Positions 27,221 to 35,303 of a DNA stretch of 64,000 nt are shown here, piece by piece; position 1 is the first letter of the stretch; each line of letters starts with the position of its first letter. Source of the DNA: Microtetraspora sp. NBRC 16547 (lineage in GTDB: Bacteria > Actinomycetota > Actinomycetes > Streptosporangiales > Streptosporangiaceae); contig NZ_BSSE01000004.1 of NCBI RefSeq assembly GCF_030268965.1, positions 124,001-188,000 on the forward strand. Direction: 5' to 3'. The position numbers and the translations under genes were made by a program. The notes below the pieces were generated by a model, which ran no database searches, was not told the DNA's origin, and saw nothing but the letters and a program-made list of their open reading frames with translations.

Positions 27221-28069
27221 ATGAGTTTGCTCGGGCCTGTCGAAGTACGCGCGCTGGCGGAGAAGCTGGGCATCCGGCCGACCAAGAAGCTCGGGCAGAA
27301 CTTCGTGATCGACGGCGGCACCGTCCGCCGCATCGTCAGGGTCGCCGAGGTGACCCCGGACGACGTGGCCATCGAGATCGGGCCGGGGCTCGGATCGCTC
27401 ACCCTCGCCCTCCTCCCCGAGGTCGCCCGGGTCGTGGCGGTCGAGATCGACCCAGTGCTCGCGGACCAACTCCCCGCCACCGTCGCGGACATGGACCCCG
27501 AGCACGCGGACCGGCTGTCCGTCGTCCACGCCGACGCGCTCAAGGTGGGCGCGGACGACCTGCCCGCGCTGCCCACCGCGCTCGTGGCCAACCTGCCCTA
27601 CAACGTCTCCGTGCCCGTGGTGCTGCACCTGCTGGAAACCCTCCCGTCCCTGCGCCGGGGGCTCGTCATGGTCCAGTCCGAGGTCGCCGACCGGCTCGCC
27701 GCGACCCCCGGATCGCGGATCTACGGCATCCCCTCGGTCAAGGCCGCCTGGTATGCCGACGTGCGCCGCGCCGGACCGGTCGGCCGCAACGTCTTCTGGC
27801 CCGCGCCCAACGTCGACTCCGGCTTGGTCTCCCTCGTCCGCCGCGACCCCCCGGAGACGTCGGCGACCCGCGAGGAGGTCTTCGCGGTCGTGGACGCCGC
27901 CTTCGCGCAGCGCCGCAAGACCCTGCGCGCCGCCCTGGCCTCTTGGGCCGGTACGGCCGCCGCCGCCGAAGAGGCCCTGCTCCGGGCCGGCGTCCAGCCG
28001 TCCGCGAGGGGTGAGCAACTCGGCGTCGTCGACTTCGCCCGCATCGCCGAGAACCGCCCCGGCCGGTAG
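27221..28069 (+). CDS. rsmA: 16S rRNA (A1518/A1519-N6) dimethyltransferase
   Basis: KsgA-type enzyme that dimethylates two adjacent adenines in helix 45 during small-subunit maturation. The 282 residues include [13 protein letters not shown] motif [15 protein letters not shown], the acidic [11 protein letters not shown], and the catalytic N6-adenine motif [12 protein letters not shown]. The C-terminal helical domain contains [13 protein letters not shown] 27221 ([17 protein letters not shown]) matches the usual N-terminus better than an in-frame ATG nine codons upstream. Confidence 0.95.
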   Translation: MSLLGPVEVRALAEKLGIRPTKKLGQNFVIDGGTVRRIVRVAEVTPDDVAIEIGPGLGSLTLALLPEVARVVAVEIDPVLADQLPATVADMDPEHADRLSVVHADALKVGADDLPALPTALVANLPYNVSVPVVLHLLETLPSLRRGLVMVQSEVADRLAATPGSRIYGIPSVKAAWYADVRRAGPVGRNVFWPAPNVDSGLVSLVRRDPPETSATREEVFAVVDAAFAQRRKTLRAALASWAGTAAAAEEALLRAGVQPSARGEQLGVVDFARIAENRPGR

Positions 28070-28216
28070 TGTCCTGCGCCTGAATTCGTCGGCAATATCG
28101 GGCGAGGGTTCGAGGATCTCCTGTTTCACACGAACGGCCGGGGTTTGCGGCCGAAGTCCCGCCAGATCCGCCCGGTCGTGGACGTGGACAAGCCGCTGCG
28201 CCGGGAGCGAGGTAAT

Positions 28217-28252
28217 CTGGCAAACGGCCAGAATAATCTGGCCGTTTGCCAG
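28217..28252. promoter_or_regulatory. Perfect 16-bp inverted repeat upstream of the HTH-nucleotidyltransferase gene
   Basis: Arms CTGGCAAACGGCCAGA and TCTGGCCGTTTGCCAG match without error around a 4-base ATAA centre, 55 bp before the chosen start. It is too symmetrical to be chance and there is no T-tract after it. It is best read as the operator of the winged-helix domain in the next gene. The rest of 28070-28307 shows nothing else. Confidence 0.65.
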
Positions 28253-28307
28253 TAGTGTACGCAGCGTGATCACGATGTCACGCATGCCCCTGTTGAAGGA
28301 TTCCGGC

Positions 28308-28898
28308 ATGCAGCAACCGCCGCCCCCGATTTTCCCCGTCTTCCGATCGCGGATCATGTGCGCGGTCTTGACCCGGACGTACGTGGGTAACGGGGAGTAC
28401 TCTGTAGGTGATCTTGCCACGGCAGCCGGTACCGACAGCGGCACCATGGCCCGTGAAGTCGCTCGGCTGGAGCAGGCGGGGGTCCTGGCCAGTCGCAATG
28501 TGGGGCGTACCAAGTTGGTTCGAGCCAACGACAGAGCCCCCTTTCACGGTCCGCTGCGCGATCTCATCACGATCACCCTCGGGCCTGTCCAGGTACTCGC
28601 CGAAGAGTTGGCCGATCTCGCGGGAGTCGAGGAAGCCGCTGTATTCGGCTCTTGGGCGGCACGCATGCTCGGAGAGACCGGCCCCGCGCCGATTGACATC
28701 GACCTTCTCGTCATCGGCCGTCCGGATCGTGACGACCTCCATGAGGCCGCGGCACGTGCCGGTTCGCGGCTGGGGCGTGAGGTCAACACCGTGGTAATCG
28801 CTCCCTTACGGTGGGAGGCGGACGAGGACGGATTCATCCGGGAGCTTCGCGCCCGCCCACAGGTTGCGGTACCGATTCATGGTGGGGATGTCGGGTGA
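28308..28898 (+). CDS. Winged-helix/MNT-type nucleotidyltransferase fusion (probable antitoxin)
   Basis: The 196-residue protein joins two domains. Residues about 10-75 form a winged helix (YSVGDLATAAGTDSGTMARE, wing NVGRTKLVRAN). Residues 90-190 form a minimal nucleotidyltransferase with FGSWAAR (G114-S115) and the acidic pair D130/D132 in IDIDLLVIG, the GS...DxD signature of MNT proteins. MNT proteins pair with HEPN toxins and can neutralise them by adding AMP units to the toxin. The fused DNA-binding domain suggests autoregulation at the palindrome at 28217. ATG 28308 has GAAGGA seven bases ahead; ATGs at 28275 and 28284 and a GTG at 28266 are also in frame. The HEPN gene overlaps its stop by four bases. 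Confidence 0.78.
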   Translation: MQQPPPPIFPVFRSRIMCAVLTRTYVGNGEYSVGDLATAAGTDSGTMAREVARLEQAGVLASRNVGRTKLVRANDRAPFHGPLRDLITITLGPVQVLAEELADLAGVEEAAVFGSWAARMLGETGPAPIDIDLLVIGRPDRDDLHEAAARAGSRLGREVNTVVIAPLRWEADEDGFIRELRARPQVAVPIHGGDVG

Positions 28899-29365
28899 CG
28901 AGCTGGGCACGTGGGCGGGACGAGATCGTCGGCATGCTTCAGCGTCGCGAACTCACCCAGGTGGTGGCGGATCCCGAGCTCGCCGGACGGTTGATCTCCA
29001 CTGCTCGGCAGCATCTGGTCAGCGCCGAGACGCTCGCCGGAACGGACCCGTATCTCGCTTATGCGGCTTTACATGACGCGGTTCGAAAGGCGCTGGCGGC
29101 GCTTCTCCAGGTCCAGGGCCTGCGGGCGACGACGACCGGCGGACATCTGGCAGTCCAGCATGCTGCGCGCGCGCAGTTCGGCGCGACCATGGGATCCATC
29201 CTCCGGCCGGTTGACCGGATCCGCACGACTCGTCACGAGGGCGAATATCCGACTCCGACGACTTGGATCGATGAGGACACCGTACGGGACGATCTCTCTG
29301 CGGCAGCCGCCATCGTGGACGCAGCCGACAAAGTGCTGCCACATCTCCCGGTATTCATCGCTTAA
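28895..29365 (+). CDS. HEPN-domain protein (probable RNase toxin)
   Basis: A 156-residue, all-helical protein beginning at GTG 28895, coupled to the nucleotidyltransferase gene by a GTGA overlap. HEPN features are the helical LISTARQHLVSAETLAG and YLAYAALHDAVRKALAALLQ segments and an R-x5-H element, R108 to H114 (RIRTTRHEGEY). The R-x4-6-H motif is the metal-independent RNase site of HEPN toxins. Tyr118 lies four residues after the His, near where canonical HEPN toxins carry the tyrosine that MNT partners modify, though the canonical spacing is H-x-Y. The pair most likely forms a type VII-like toxin-antitoxin module inserted between rsmA and ispE. A non-toxin regulatory role is possible. Confidence 0.75.
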   Translation: MTSWARGRDEIVGMLQRRELTQVVADPELAGRLISTARQHLVSAETLAGTDPYLAYAALHDAVRKALAALLQVQGLRATTTGGHLAVQHAARAQFGATMGSILRPVDRIRTTRHEGEYPTPTTWIDEDTVRDDLSAAAAIVDAADKVLPHLPVFIA

Positions 29366-29462
29366 GCCGCTTTCTCGCCATTTATCGCCTGGCAAGGTCG
29401 ACGGGAGGGGCACGTGCCGTGAGCGGTGAAGGCCGACGGGAAGGGCATTAGGCTCGGGGGTC

Positions 29463-30425
29463 GTGAGCGCATCCCCAAAGGTTTCCGGGCGCGTGACCGT
29501 GCGCGTCCCGGCAAAGGTCAACCTGCAACTGGCCGTCGGACCGCTGCGCGACGACGGTTACCACGACCTGGTGAACGTGTTCCACGCCGTCTCCCTCTTC
29601 GACGAGGTCACCGCGACCGAGCCCGGCACGCCCGGAACGTTCACCGTCCGGATCGAGGGCGAGTCCGCCGATCACGTGCCCGCCGACGGCACCAACCTCG
29701 CCGTCCGCGCCGCCGAGGCCCTCGCCAAGCACGCCGGGCAGACCGGCCCGGCCGGACACCCGTACGGCGCGGATCTGCTGATCCGCAAGGCGATCCCGGT
29801 CGCGGGCGGCATGGCCGGCGGCAGCGCCGACGCGGCGGCTGCCCTCGTCGCCTGCGACGCGCTCTGGGGCCTCGGGCTGTCCCGCGCGGACCTCATGGAG
29901 ATCGGCGCCGGCATCGGCAGCGACGTGCCGTTCGCCCTCCTCGGCGGCACAGCCGTCGGCACCGGCCGCGGTGAGCGGCTGACCCCGGTCCCGGCCACCG
30001 GCGCCTTCCACTGGGTGTTCGCCCTCGCCGACGGCGGCCTGTCCACCCCCCAGGTGTACGGCGAGTGCGACCGCCTGCGCGCCGACGCGGGCGAGGAGGT
30101 CGCCTGGCCGTCCGCGAGCGAGCCCCTGATGGCCGCCCTACGCGACGGCGACGCCCCGGCGCTCGGCGCCGCCCTCGCCAACGATCTGCAACCCGCCGCG
30201 CTCGCGCTGCGCCCCTCGCTGGCGCGGACGCTCGACGCGGGCCGGGACGCCGGGGCCCTCGGCGCGATCGTCTCCGGCTCCGGCCCCACGTGCGCCTTCC
30301 TGGCCGCGTCCGCCGACCATGCCCGCGAGCTGTCCGCCGCGCTGGCCGCTACGGGCGTCTGCCGTACCGCCGTCACGGCCCAGGGCCCCGTCCCCGGCGC
30401 CGAGATCGTCCAGTATGAGGAATAG
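29463..30425 (+). CDS. ispE: 4-diphosphocytidyl-2-C-methyl-D-erythritol kinase
   Basis: GHMP-family kinase of the MEP isoprenoid pathway; it phosphorylates CDP-methylerythritol using ATP. The 320 residues show the N-terminal VRVPAKVNLQLAVGPLRDDG, the ATP-binding glycine/serine loop PVAGGMAGGSADAAAALVA, and the C-terminal loop SGSGPTCAFLAAS. It supplies precursors of the polyprenyl carriers used by the membrane glycosyltransferases in this window. It starts at GTG 29463 in a region where rsmA and ispE are usually adjacent; here the HTH-MNT/HEPN pair separates them. Confidence 0.94.
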   Translation: MSASPKVSGRVTVRVPAKVNLQLAVGPLRDDGYHDLVNVFHAVSLFDEVTATEPGTPGTFTVRIEGESADHVPADGTNLAVRAAEALAKHAGQTGPAGHPYGADLLIRKAIPVAGGMAGGSADAAAALVACDALWGLGLSRADLMEIGAGIGSDVPFALLGGTAVGTGRGERLTPVPATGAFHWVFALADGGLSTPQVYGECDRLRADAGEEVAWPSASEPLMAALRDGDAPALGAALANDLQPAALALRPSLARTLDAGRDAGALGAIVSGSGPTCAFLAASADHARELSAALAATGVCRTAVTAQGPVPGAEIVQYEE

Positions 30426-30515
30426 CGAGCTCAATATCGGCGACGCGTCCTCGCTCCCGCCCGCTCCGCTCAGGCGTACTCCACCCTTTACAGGTGTCGG
30501 TAGGCTGGGCAGGCG

Positions 30516-32390
30516 ATGAATCTGGTCAACCTTGAATCCGTGTCCCACGCCTTCGGGCCCAAGCCGTTGCTTACCGGCGTCTCCCTCGGGGTCGAGCAGG
30601 GCGACCGGATCGGCGTCGTCGGGCGCAACGGCGGCGGCAAGTCCACGCTGATCTCGATCATCGCCGGAGAGCTGAAACCCGACAGCGGGCGCGTCACACA
30701 CAACCGCGGCCTGCGGGTCGGCCTCCTGTCCCAGCGAGACGACTTCGACCCCGCGACCGCCGTACGCGACCTGGTGCTGTCGGGCCGGGCCGAGCACGAG
30801 TGGGCCGGCGACGCGACGATCAGGGAGATCCTCGCCAACCTGATCGGCGACATCGACCTGTCCGCCCAGGCGGGCGCGCTGTCCGGTGGCGAGCGGCGGC
30901 GCACCGCGCTCGCCAGGCTGCTCATCGACGAGCACGACCTGATCATCCTCGACGAGCCGACGAACCACCTGGACATCGAGGCCATCGCCTGGCTCGCCGA
31001 GCACCTCGCGCAGCGCAAGACCGCCCTGCTCGTGGTCACCCACGACCGGTGGTTCCTCGACGCGGTCTCCACCCGGACGTGGGAGGTCGTGGACTCCTCC
31101 GTCGAGCGCTACGAAGGCGGGTACGCCGCGTACGTCCTGGCCAAGGCCGAGCGGGCGCGCATCGCCCAGGTCGCCGAGGAACGCCGGCAGAACCTCATGC
31201 GCAAGGAGATCGCCTGGCTGCGGCGCGGGCCACCCGCCCGGACCTCCAAGCCCAAGTTCCGCATCAACGCCGCCGAGGCGCTGATCGCCAACGAGCCGCC
31301 GGCCCGGGAGACCGTGGAGCTGCTGAAGTTCGCCTCCGCGCGGCTCGGGAAGACGGTCTACGACCTGGAGGACGTGACCCTGCACGCCGGAGGACCCGGC
31401 GCCGGCCCGGTCGTGCTCGACCACGCCACCTTCCAGTTCGGTCCCGGCGACCGGATCGGCCTGATCGGCGTCAACGGCTCGGGCAAGTCGTCGGTGCTCC
31501 GCCTGCTGTCCGGCACCGTCGCGCCCGACTCCGGTCGTGTGGTGCGCGGCAGGACGGTACGGCTCGCGCACCTCTCCCAGGAGCTGGCCGAGCTCGACCC
31601 GTCCCGGCGGGTGCTGGAGACGATCGAAGAGGTCCGCAAGTACATCCAGGTCGGCAAGAAGGAGTGGTCGGCCTCCCAGCTCCTGGAGCGTCTCGGCTTC
31701 AAGGGCGAGGCCCAGTGGAAGGTCATCGGCGATCTGTCCGGTGGCGAGCGCCGCCGGCTCCAGCTGCTGCGGCTGATCATGGACGAGCCAAACGTGCTGC
31801 TCCTCGACGAGCCGACCAACGACCTCGACATCGAGACGCTCACCGAGCTGGAGGATCTGCTCGACGGGTGGCCGGGCACGCTGGTCGTGGTCAGCCACGA
31901 CCGCTACTTCCTGGAAAGGGTGTCCGACCGCTGCGTCGCTCTCCTCGGTGACGGCAGGCTCTCCATGCTGCCCGGCGGCGTCGACGAGTACCTGTCGCGC
32001 CGCGCGGCCGGTGGCGCCCTGTCCGCCCGGGCCGCATCCGCCGGTGCGGCCTCCGCCGCCGACGGCCGGGCCGTACCGTCCGGGCAGAGCGGCTCGAACG
32101 GGCAGGCCACGCAACCGGGACGGCCTGAGACGGGGACGGAGGCGGGGCAGGGCGCACCGAGCGGCCTGTCGGCCAAGGAGCAGCGGGAGCTGCAGAAGGA
32201 GCTGAGCCGGCTGGAGCGGCAGCTCGACCGGCTGGGGGAGCGCGAGGCGAAGCTGCACGCGCAGATGGCCGACGCCGCCAGTGACTTCGAACGTCTCGGC
32301 ACGCTGGACGCCGAGCTCCGCGAGGTCACCGCACAGAAGGAGTCGATCGAGGTCGAATGGCTCGACCTCGCCGCCCGCCTCGACGCCTGA
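30516..32390 (+). CDS. ABC-F family ATPase (Uup/EttA-like)
   Basis: A 624-residue soluble protein with two ABC cassettes and no membrane helices. The first has Walker A GRNGGGKST, signature LSGGERRRTALA and LIILDEPTNHLDIEA. The second has GVNGSGKSS, LSGGERRRLQLLRL and LLLDEPTNDLDIET. The inter-domain linker (ARIAQVAEERRQNLMRKEIA) is basic and helical. The C-terminus is a Uup-type coiled coil (about 555-624, KEQRELQKELSRLERQLDRL), preceded by a Gly/Ser/Ala-rich spacer. ABC-F proteins bind the ribosomal E site and rescue or tune translation; some give antibiotic resistance. Placement after ispE is conserved in Actinomycetota and points to a housekeeping member. Confidence 0.9.
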   Translation: MNLVNLESVSHAFGPKPLLTGVSLGVEQGDRIGVVGRNGGGKSTLISIIAGELKPDSGRVTHNRGLRVGLLSQRDDFDPATAVRDLVLSGRAEHEWAGDATIREILANLIGDIDLSAQAGALSGGERRRTALARLLIDEHDLIILDEPTNHLDIEAIAWLAEHLAQRKTALLVVTHDRWFLDAVSTRTWEVVDSSVERYEGGYAAYVLAKAERARIAQVAEERRQNLMRKEIAWLRRGPPARTSKPKFRINAAEALIANEPPARETVELLKFASARLGKTVYDLEDVTLHAGGPGAGPVVLDHATFQFGPGDRIGLIGVNGSGKSSVLRLLSGTVAPDSGRVVRGRTVRLAHLSQELAELDPSRRVLETIEEVRKYIQVGKKEWSASQLLERLGFKGEAQWKVIGDLSGGERRRLQLLRLIMDEPNVLLLDEPTNDLDIETLTELEDLLDGWPGTLVVVSHDRYFLERVSDRCVALLGDGRLSMLPGGVDEYLSRRAAGGALSARAASAGAASAADGRAVPSGQSGSNGQATQPGRPETGTEAGQGAPSGLSAKEQRELQKELSRLERQLDRLGEREAKLHAQMADAASDFERLGTLDAELREVTAQKESIEVEWLDLAARLDA

Positions 32391-32513
32391 CAGGATGCAG
32401 CCCGGGATTGACAGGGGCGCAGCCCAAGGTGAGGGCAGCTCCGCTCACTCGCCCAAACCACGAAGGCCGCGGATCGTCCGTTGTGCACGTGCCGCGGCTC
32501 CGGGGACGCGAAA

Positions 32514-32542
32514 AAGGGACCCGGCTGGATGCCGGGCCCCTT
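32514..32542 (-). terminator. Terminator of the first trypsin-like gene
   Basis: Read on the minus strand, a 12-bp stem with one mismatch (AAGGGGCCCGGC / GCCGGGTCCCTT) and a 5-base loop is followed by TTTTT, a classical intrinsic terminator. A near-copy exists at 35223-35251. Confidence 0.7.
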
Positions 32543-32595
32543 CTCCGTCGCGGATGGGGCTGAGTGTTACCTCAGCTCAGATCGCTGATCGGTGA

Positions 32596-34308
32596 TCAGA
32601 CGATCTTGCCGGACCAGAGGCCGGCCGCGGCCTTGTAGACGCCGTACAGCTCACCGTCGAAGTACGGGGAGACGCTGGTGTCGATGCGGCCGTTCTTGTC
32701 GACGTCGGCCAGGCCGATGGTGACACCGTTCAGGTAGCCGATACGACGGTTGCTCTGGTAGTTGAGCAGCCAGGAGGAGCCGATCGAGCCCTCACCGGTG
32801 AAGGGGGACTTGACGCCCACGAGCTCCTCGGCCTTGATCTCCTTGGCGGAGGCGGCGAAGGTCTTGCCGTAGCTCCACTTGAGCGTGTGGCCGGTGAAGG
32901 CGTAGTTGCCGTCGGGGTGCGAGCCGCTCGGGTAGCCGAACACGAAGACCGGCTTGCCGATCTTCTGGTTGTAGGCCAGGCCCTGCCCGCCGACGTTGTC
33001 GCCGAGGCGACCGACGTCCTTCAGTCCGACCGACACACGCTTGCCGACGACCTGGTACCCACGGATGTAGGTCGCGGAGAAGGTGCGCTTGTAGTACGTG
33101 TACTCCCTGCCCTCACCGTGGTGGCCGCCGCCGTGGTGGCCGCCGCCGTAGCCGCCGCCGTGCTCCTTGCCGTCCTTGCCACCCTTGTCGTCCTTGGAGG
33201 GCTTGCTGTCGGTCGGCGTGGTGCTGCCGGGCGTGCTGCCCGTCGGCGTGGTGCCGGCCGGGTCGGACGACGTGCTGTCCGTCGGCGTGGTGCCGGCCGG
33301 CTCGGACGGCGTGCTCTCGGTCGGCGTGTCGCTGGCGGGCTTCGGCTTGCGCCAGTACAGGGTCTTCCCGTCCAGGCTGACGTAGGCGTCCTTGTCGAGC
33401 TTGTAGTCGCCCTTGTCGATCGCCACCGGGTCGCTGGCGCTGGTGCCCTTGGCCCAGGGGCCGTTGCCGGTGAGGTTCTTGCCCTTGTTCAGGCTCTCGA
33501 ACTCGGACACCGTGATGGCACCGGTCTGCGCGCCGGGGGTGCCTTCCTCGACCGGCCGCTTAACCTCGATGATCTTGAGGTCCGACCAGTCCGTGTTGCG
33601 CTCGAGCTTCCGCTTGGCCCACTCGGCCTCCCTGCGGGTCTCGTAGACCTTCGACTCGTAGGTGCGGTCGGACGTCACAGGCGCGGGCAGCACGCCGTTG
33701 TAGACGGTGACGAAGGCGTAGTCGCGGTCGCCGTCCTCGTAGACGTCGTAGTCGTAGTGGGTGAAGGCCTGCTTACCCACGTAGATGCCCCACGGGGTCC
33801 TGCCCTTGTAGTAGCCGGGGACGAAGACCCACTTGTCGAGGGTGGTCTTGTTCGACCCGGTGTCGTAGACGCAGTGACCGGCCGTGGCGACCAGGTTGCG
33901 GTAGCCCGACTGCACGGAGGTGGCGGTGCACCAGTGCGGCTCGTTGTCGGCGCCGATGAAGAACACCTTGCCCGTGGTCTTGGGCAGGTTGACGTTCTTG
34001 GACCTGGCGGTCGACTTCTTCTCGTCGCCGATGGCGGGAACGAGGCCGGGCTTCGTGTCAGTCGCCGGACCGCCGGTCGACACGTGCTTGGCGACGACCT
34101 TGGTCTCCACGCCGTACGGCGTCGCGTTGAGGAAGTAGGCCTTGGCCTCGCCGTACCAGAACGCGGCCACCTCCTGGGCGGCCAGGTCGGTGTTGGCCAT
34201 GTTGACGGAGGGGACGGAGTCCCGGGGGGCGGCGTTGGCCGGGGCGGTGACAACGGCGGAGGCCAGCAGGCCCGCAGCGGCGCCACCAACCGCAAGAATT
34301 CGCTTCAA
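32596..34308 (-). CDS. Secreted trypsin-like protein with Ser/Thr/Pro and His/Gly-rich insert
   Basis: A 570-residue exported protein. Residues 1-26 are a signal peptide (MKRILAVGGAAAGLLASAVV, cleavage after ANA). The chymotrypsin-fold first half is clear: C127 and C146 bracket catalytic His145 (NLVATAGHCVYD), and Asp196 (DRDYAFVTVYNG) fits the second triad member. The nucleophile region reads FTGEGSIGSSWLLNY rather than GDSGGP, so activity is uncertain. Between them an insert has repeats of the type EPAGTTPTDSTSSDPAGTTP, then Lys/Asp-rich and GGGHHGGGHHGEG segments. It starts at TTG 34308 with AAGGAG spaced as in its paralogue at 35304. The tandem paralogue shares signal, first half, C-terminal 150 residues and flanks. 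Confidence 0.75.
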   Translation of the reverse strand: MKRILAVGGAAAGLLASAVVTAPANAAPRDSVPSVNMANTDLAAQEVAAFWYGEAKAYFLNATPYGVETKVVAKHVSTGGPATDTKPGLVPAIGDEKKSTARSKNVNLPKTTGKVFFIGADNEPHWCTATSVQSGYRNLVATAGHCVYDTGSNKTTLDKWVFVPGYYKGRTPWGIYVGKQAFTHYDYDVYEDGDRDYAFVTVYNGVLPAPVTSDRTYESKVYETRREAEWAKRKLERNTDWSDLKIIEVKRPVEEGTPGAQTGAITVSEFESLNKGKNLTGNGPWAKGTSASDPVAIDKGDYKLDKDAYVSLDGKTLYWRKPKPASDTPTESTPSEPAGTTPTDSTSSDPAGTTPTGSTPGSTTPTDSKPSKDDKGGKDGKEHGGGYGGGHHGGGHHGEGREYTYYKRTFSATYIRGYQVVGKRVSVGLKDVGRLGDNVGGQGLAYNQKIGKPVFVFGYPSGSHPDGNYAFTGHTLKWSYGKTFAASAKEIKAEELVGVKSPFTGEGSIGSSWLLNYQSNRRIGYLNGVTIGLADVDKNGRIDTSVSPYFDGELYGVYKAAAGLWSGKIV

Positions 34309-35222
34309 GGGATACTCCTTGGTCTGTCGTGGGACGTCTTCTGCATCCCATACGTCAGTAAAGGCTTGGTAATGACGCTACCTAAGGGGTTGCTGTGAGG
34401 GAAGCTGAATGAAAGGGCGCGAGTCAATGGAACCGATAGCGGCGGTTGTGACGTCCTAGATATCCGACGTGTCATTCGGCCTTGTTTTTCCTGATCAAGA
34501 CATGAGTCGCCGGCCGGCCGGTATGCCCACGTGGCGGACCGGTCCAACGGTTCGATGTGAGATGAATCACAGTTTGAACGAGATGCCCTGGGTCCGAGAT
34601 CATCTCGCATGAGCGATTCGTCGGTTTTAATCGGATATGCGATGAAATCCGATGGAAAGTTGGCCAGAATGCCGCGCAGGGTCGGTTTGCACTGCGGTTC
34701 TGCCCGCTGAGCGCCTGGCCGTACGGTCCAGTTGGCGCCGTGCGCCGCAGGGTGGGCACCTCGGGCCGTACGCCGCACGATCCCCGCTGGGCGTTCGCTC
34801 TCGCGCTTCACGCCCGCCATCCCGGGCATCTGCGTCTATGTATATGGCGCGGGGCCTTCGATGTGAGATCCGCGCTTTGGCCGGGTTTTGTCCGCTCCGT
34901 GCTCTTCCACGGCTCTTGCTGACGCCCGCTCCAATTCAGGGTTCGTCCGCCGGCGCGATATCTCTATATATCGCGTGGGGTGCGTCACTGCGGCCCTGCT
35001 CGCACCGGACTGCTCCGGTTTCCGCCTCGCGTCGGCTGTTCCCATGGAATTTCGGTCTAATCGGCACATTGCCCACCAATAACCGCGTTTCTATAGAGAA
35101 GCCACCATTACGGCTATAGCGCCCCATTTTGCGGGCGCTGGTTAAGCGAGGGCCTCGGTCGCGTGGCCGGTCGCGTCGCGCTAGGGAGTGCCAGACACGA
35201 CCTAACGGGTGGAAACGCGAAG
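34309..35222. other. Intergenic region upstream of the first trypsin-like gene
   Basis: About 0.9 kb without a supportable gene. Its first 330 bp resemble the region upstream of the second copy: CCTTGGTCTGTCGTG, CAGTAAAGG and AAGGGGTTGCTGTG blocks, then a CRP-type box and a shared GCGATTCGTC. The remainder is locally AT-richer, with an 8-bp inverted repeat CGCGATAT-N6-ATATCGCG (34955-34976). Short open frames here have no recognisable domain and unlikely codon use. Confidence 0.5.
34556..34571. promoter_or_regulatory. CRP-type box upstream of first trypsin-like gene
   Basis: TGTGAGATGAATCACA is a perfect TGTGA-N6-TCACA palindrome, the consensus of CRP/FNR-family regulators including actinobacterial Crp and GlxR. 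It lies 248 bp from the start codon. The other copy of the gene has an equivalent site at 239 bp. Confidence 0.6.
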
Positions 35223-35251
35223 AAGGGACCCGGCTGGATGCCGGATCCCTT
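35223..35251 (-). terminator. Terminator-like hairpin after the second trypsin-like gene
   Basis: On the minus strand AAGGGATCCGGC and GCCGGGTCCCTT form a 12-bp stem with one mismatch. It is a near-copy of the hairpin at 32514-32542, but the T-tract has decayed to CTTCTTCG. The roughly 100 bp between it and the stop codon are almost identical in the two copies. Confidence 0.55.
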
Positions 35252-35303
35252 CTCCGTCGCGGATGGGCTGAGTGTTACCTCAGCTCAGATCGCTGATCGG
35301 TGA

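Noticed and set aside
34652-35119. A 155-codon open frame between the trypsin-like paralogues
   Set aside because: Its composition is random-like, no domain or ribosome site is visible, and the region lines up with non-coding promoter DNA at the other copy.
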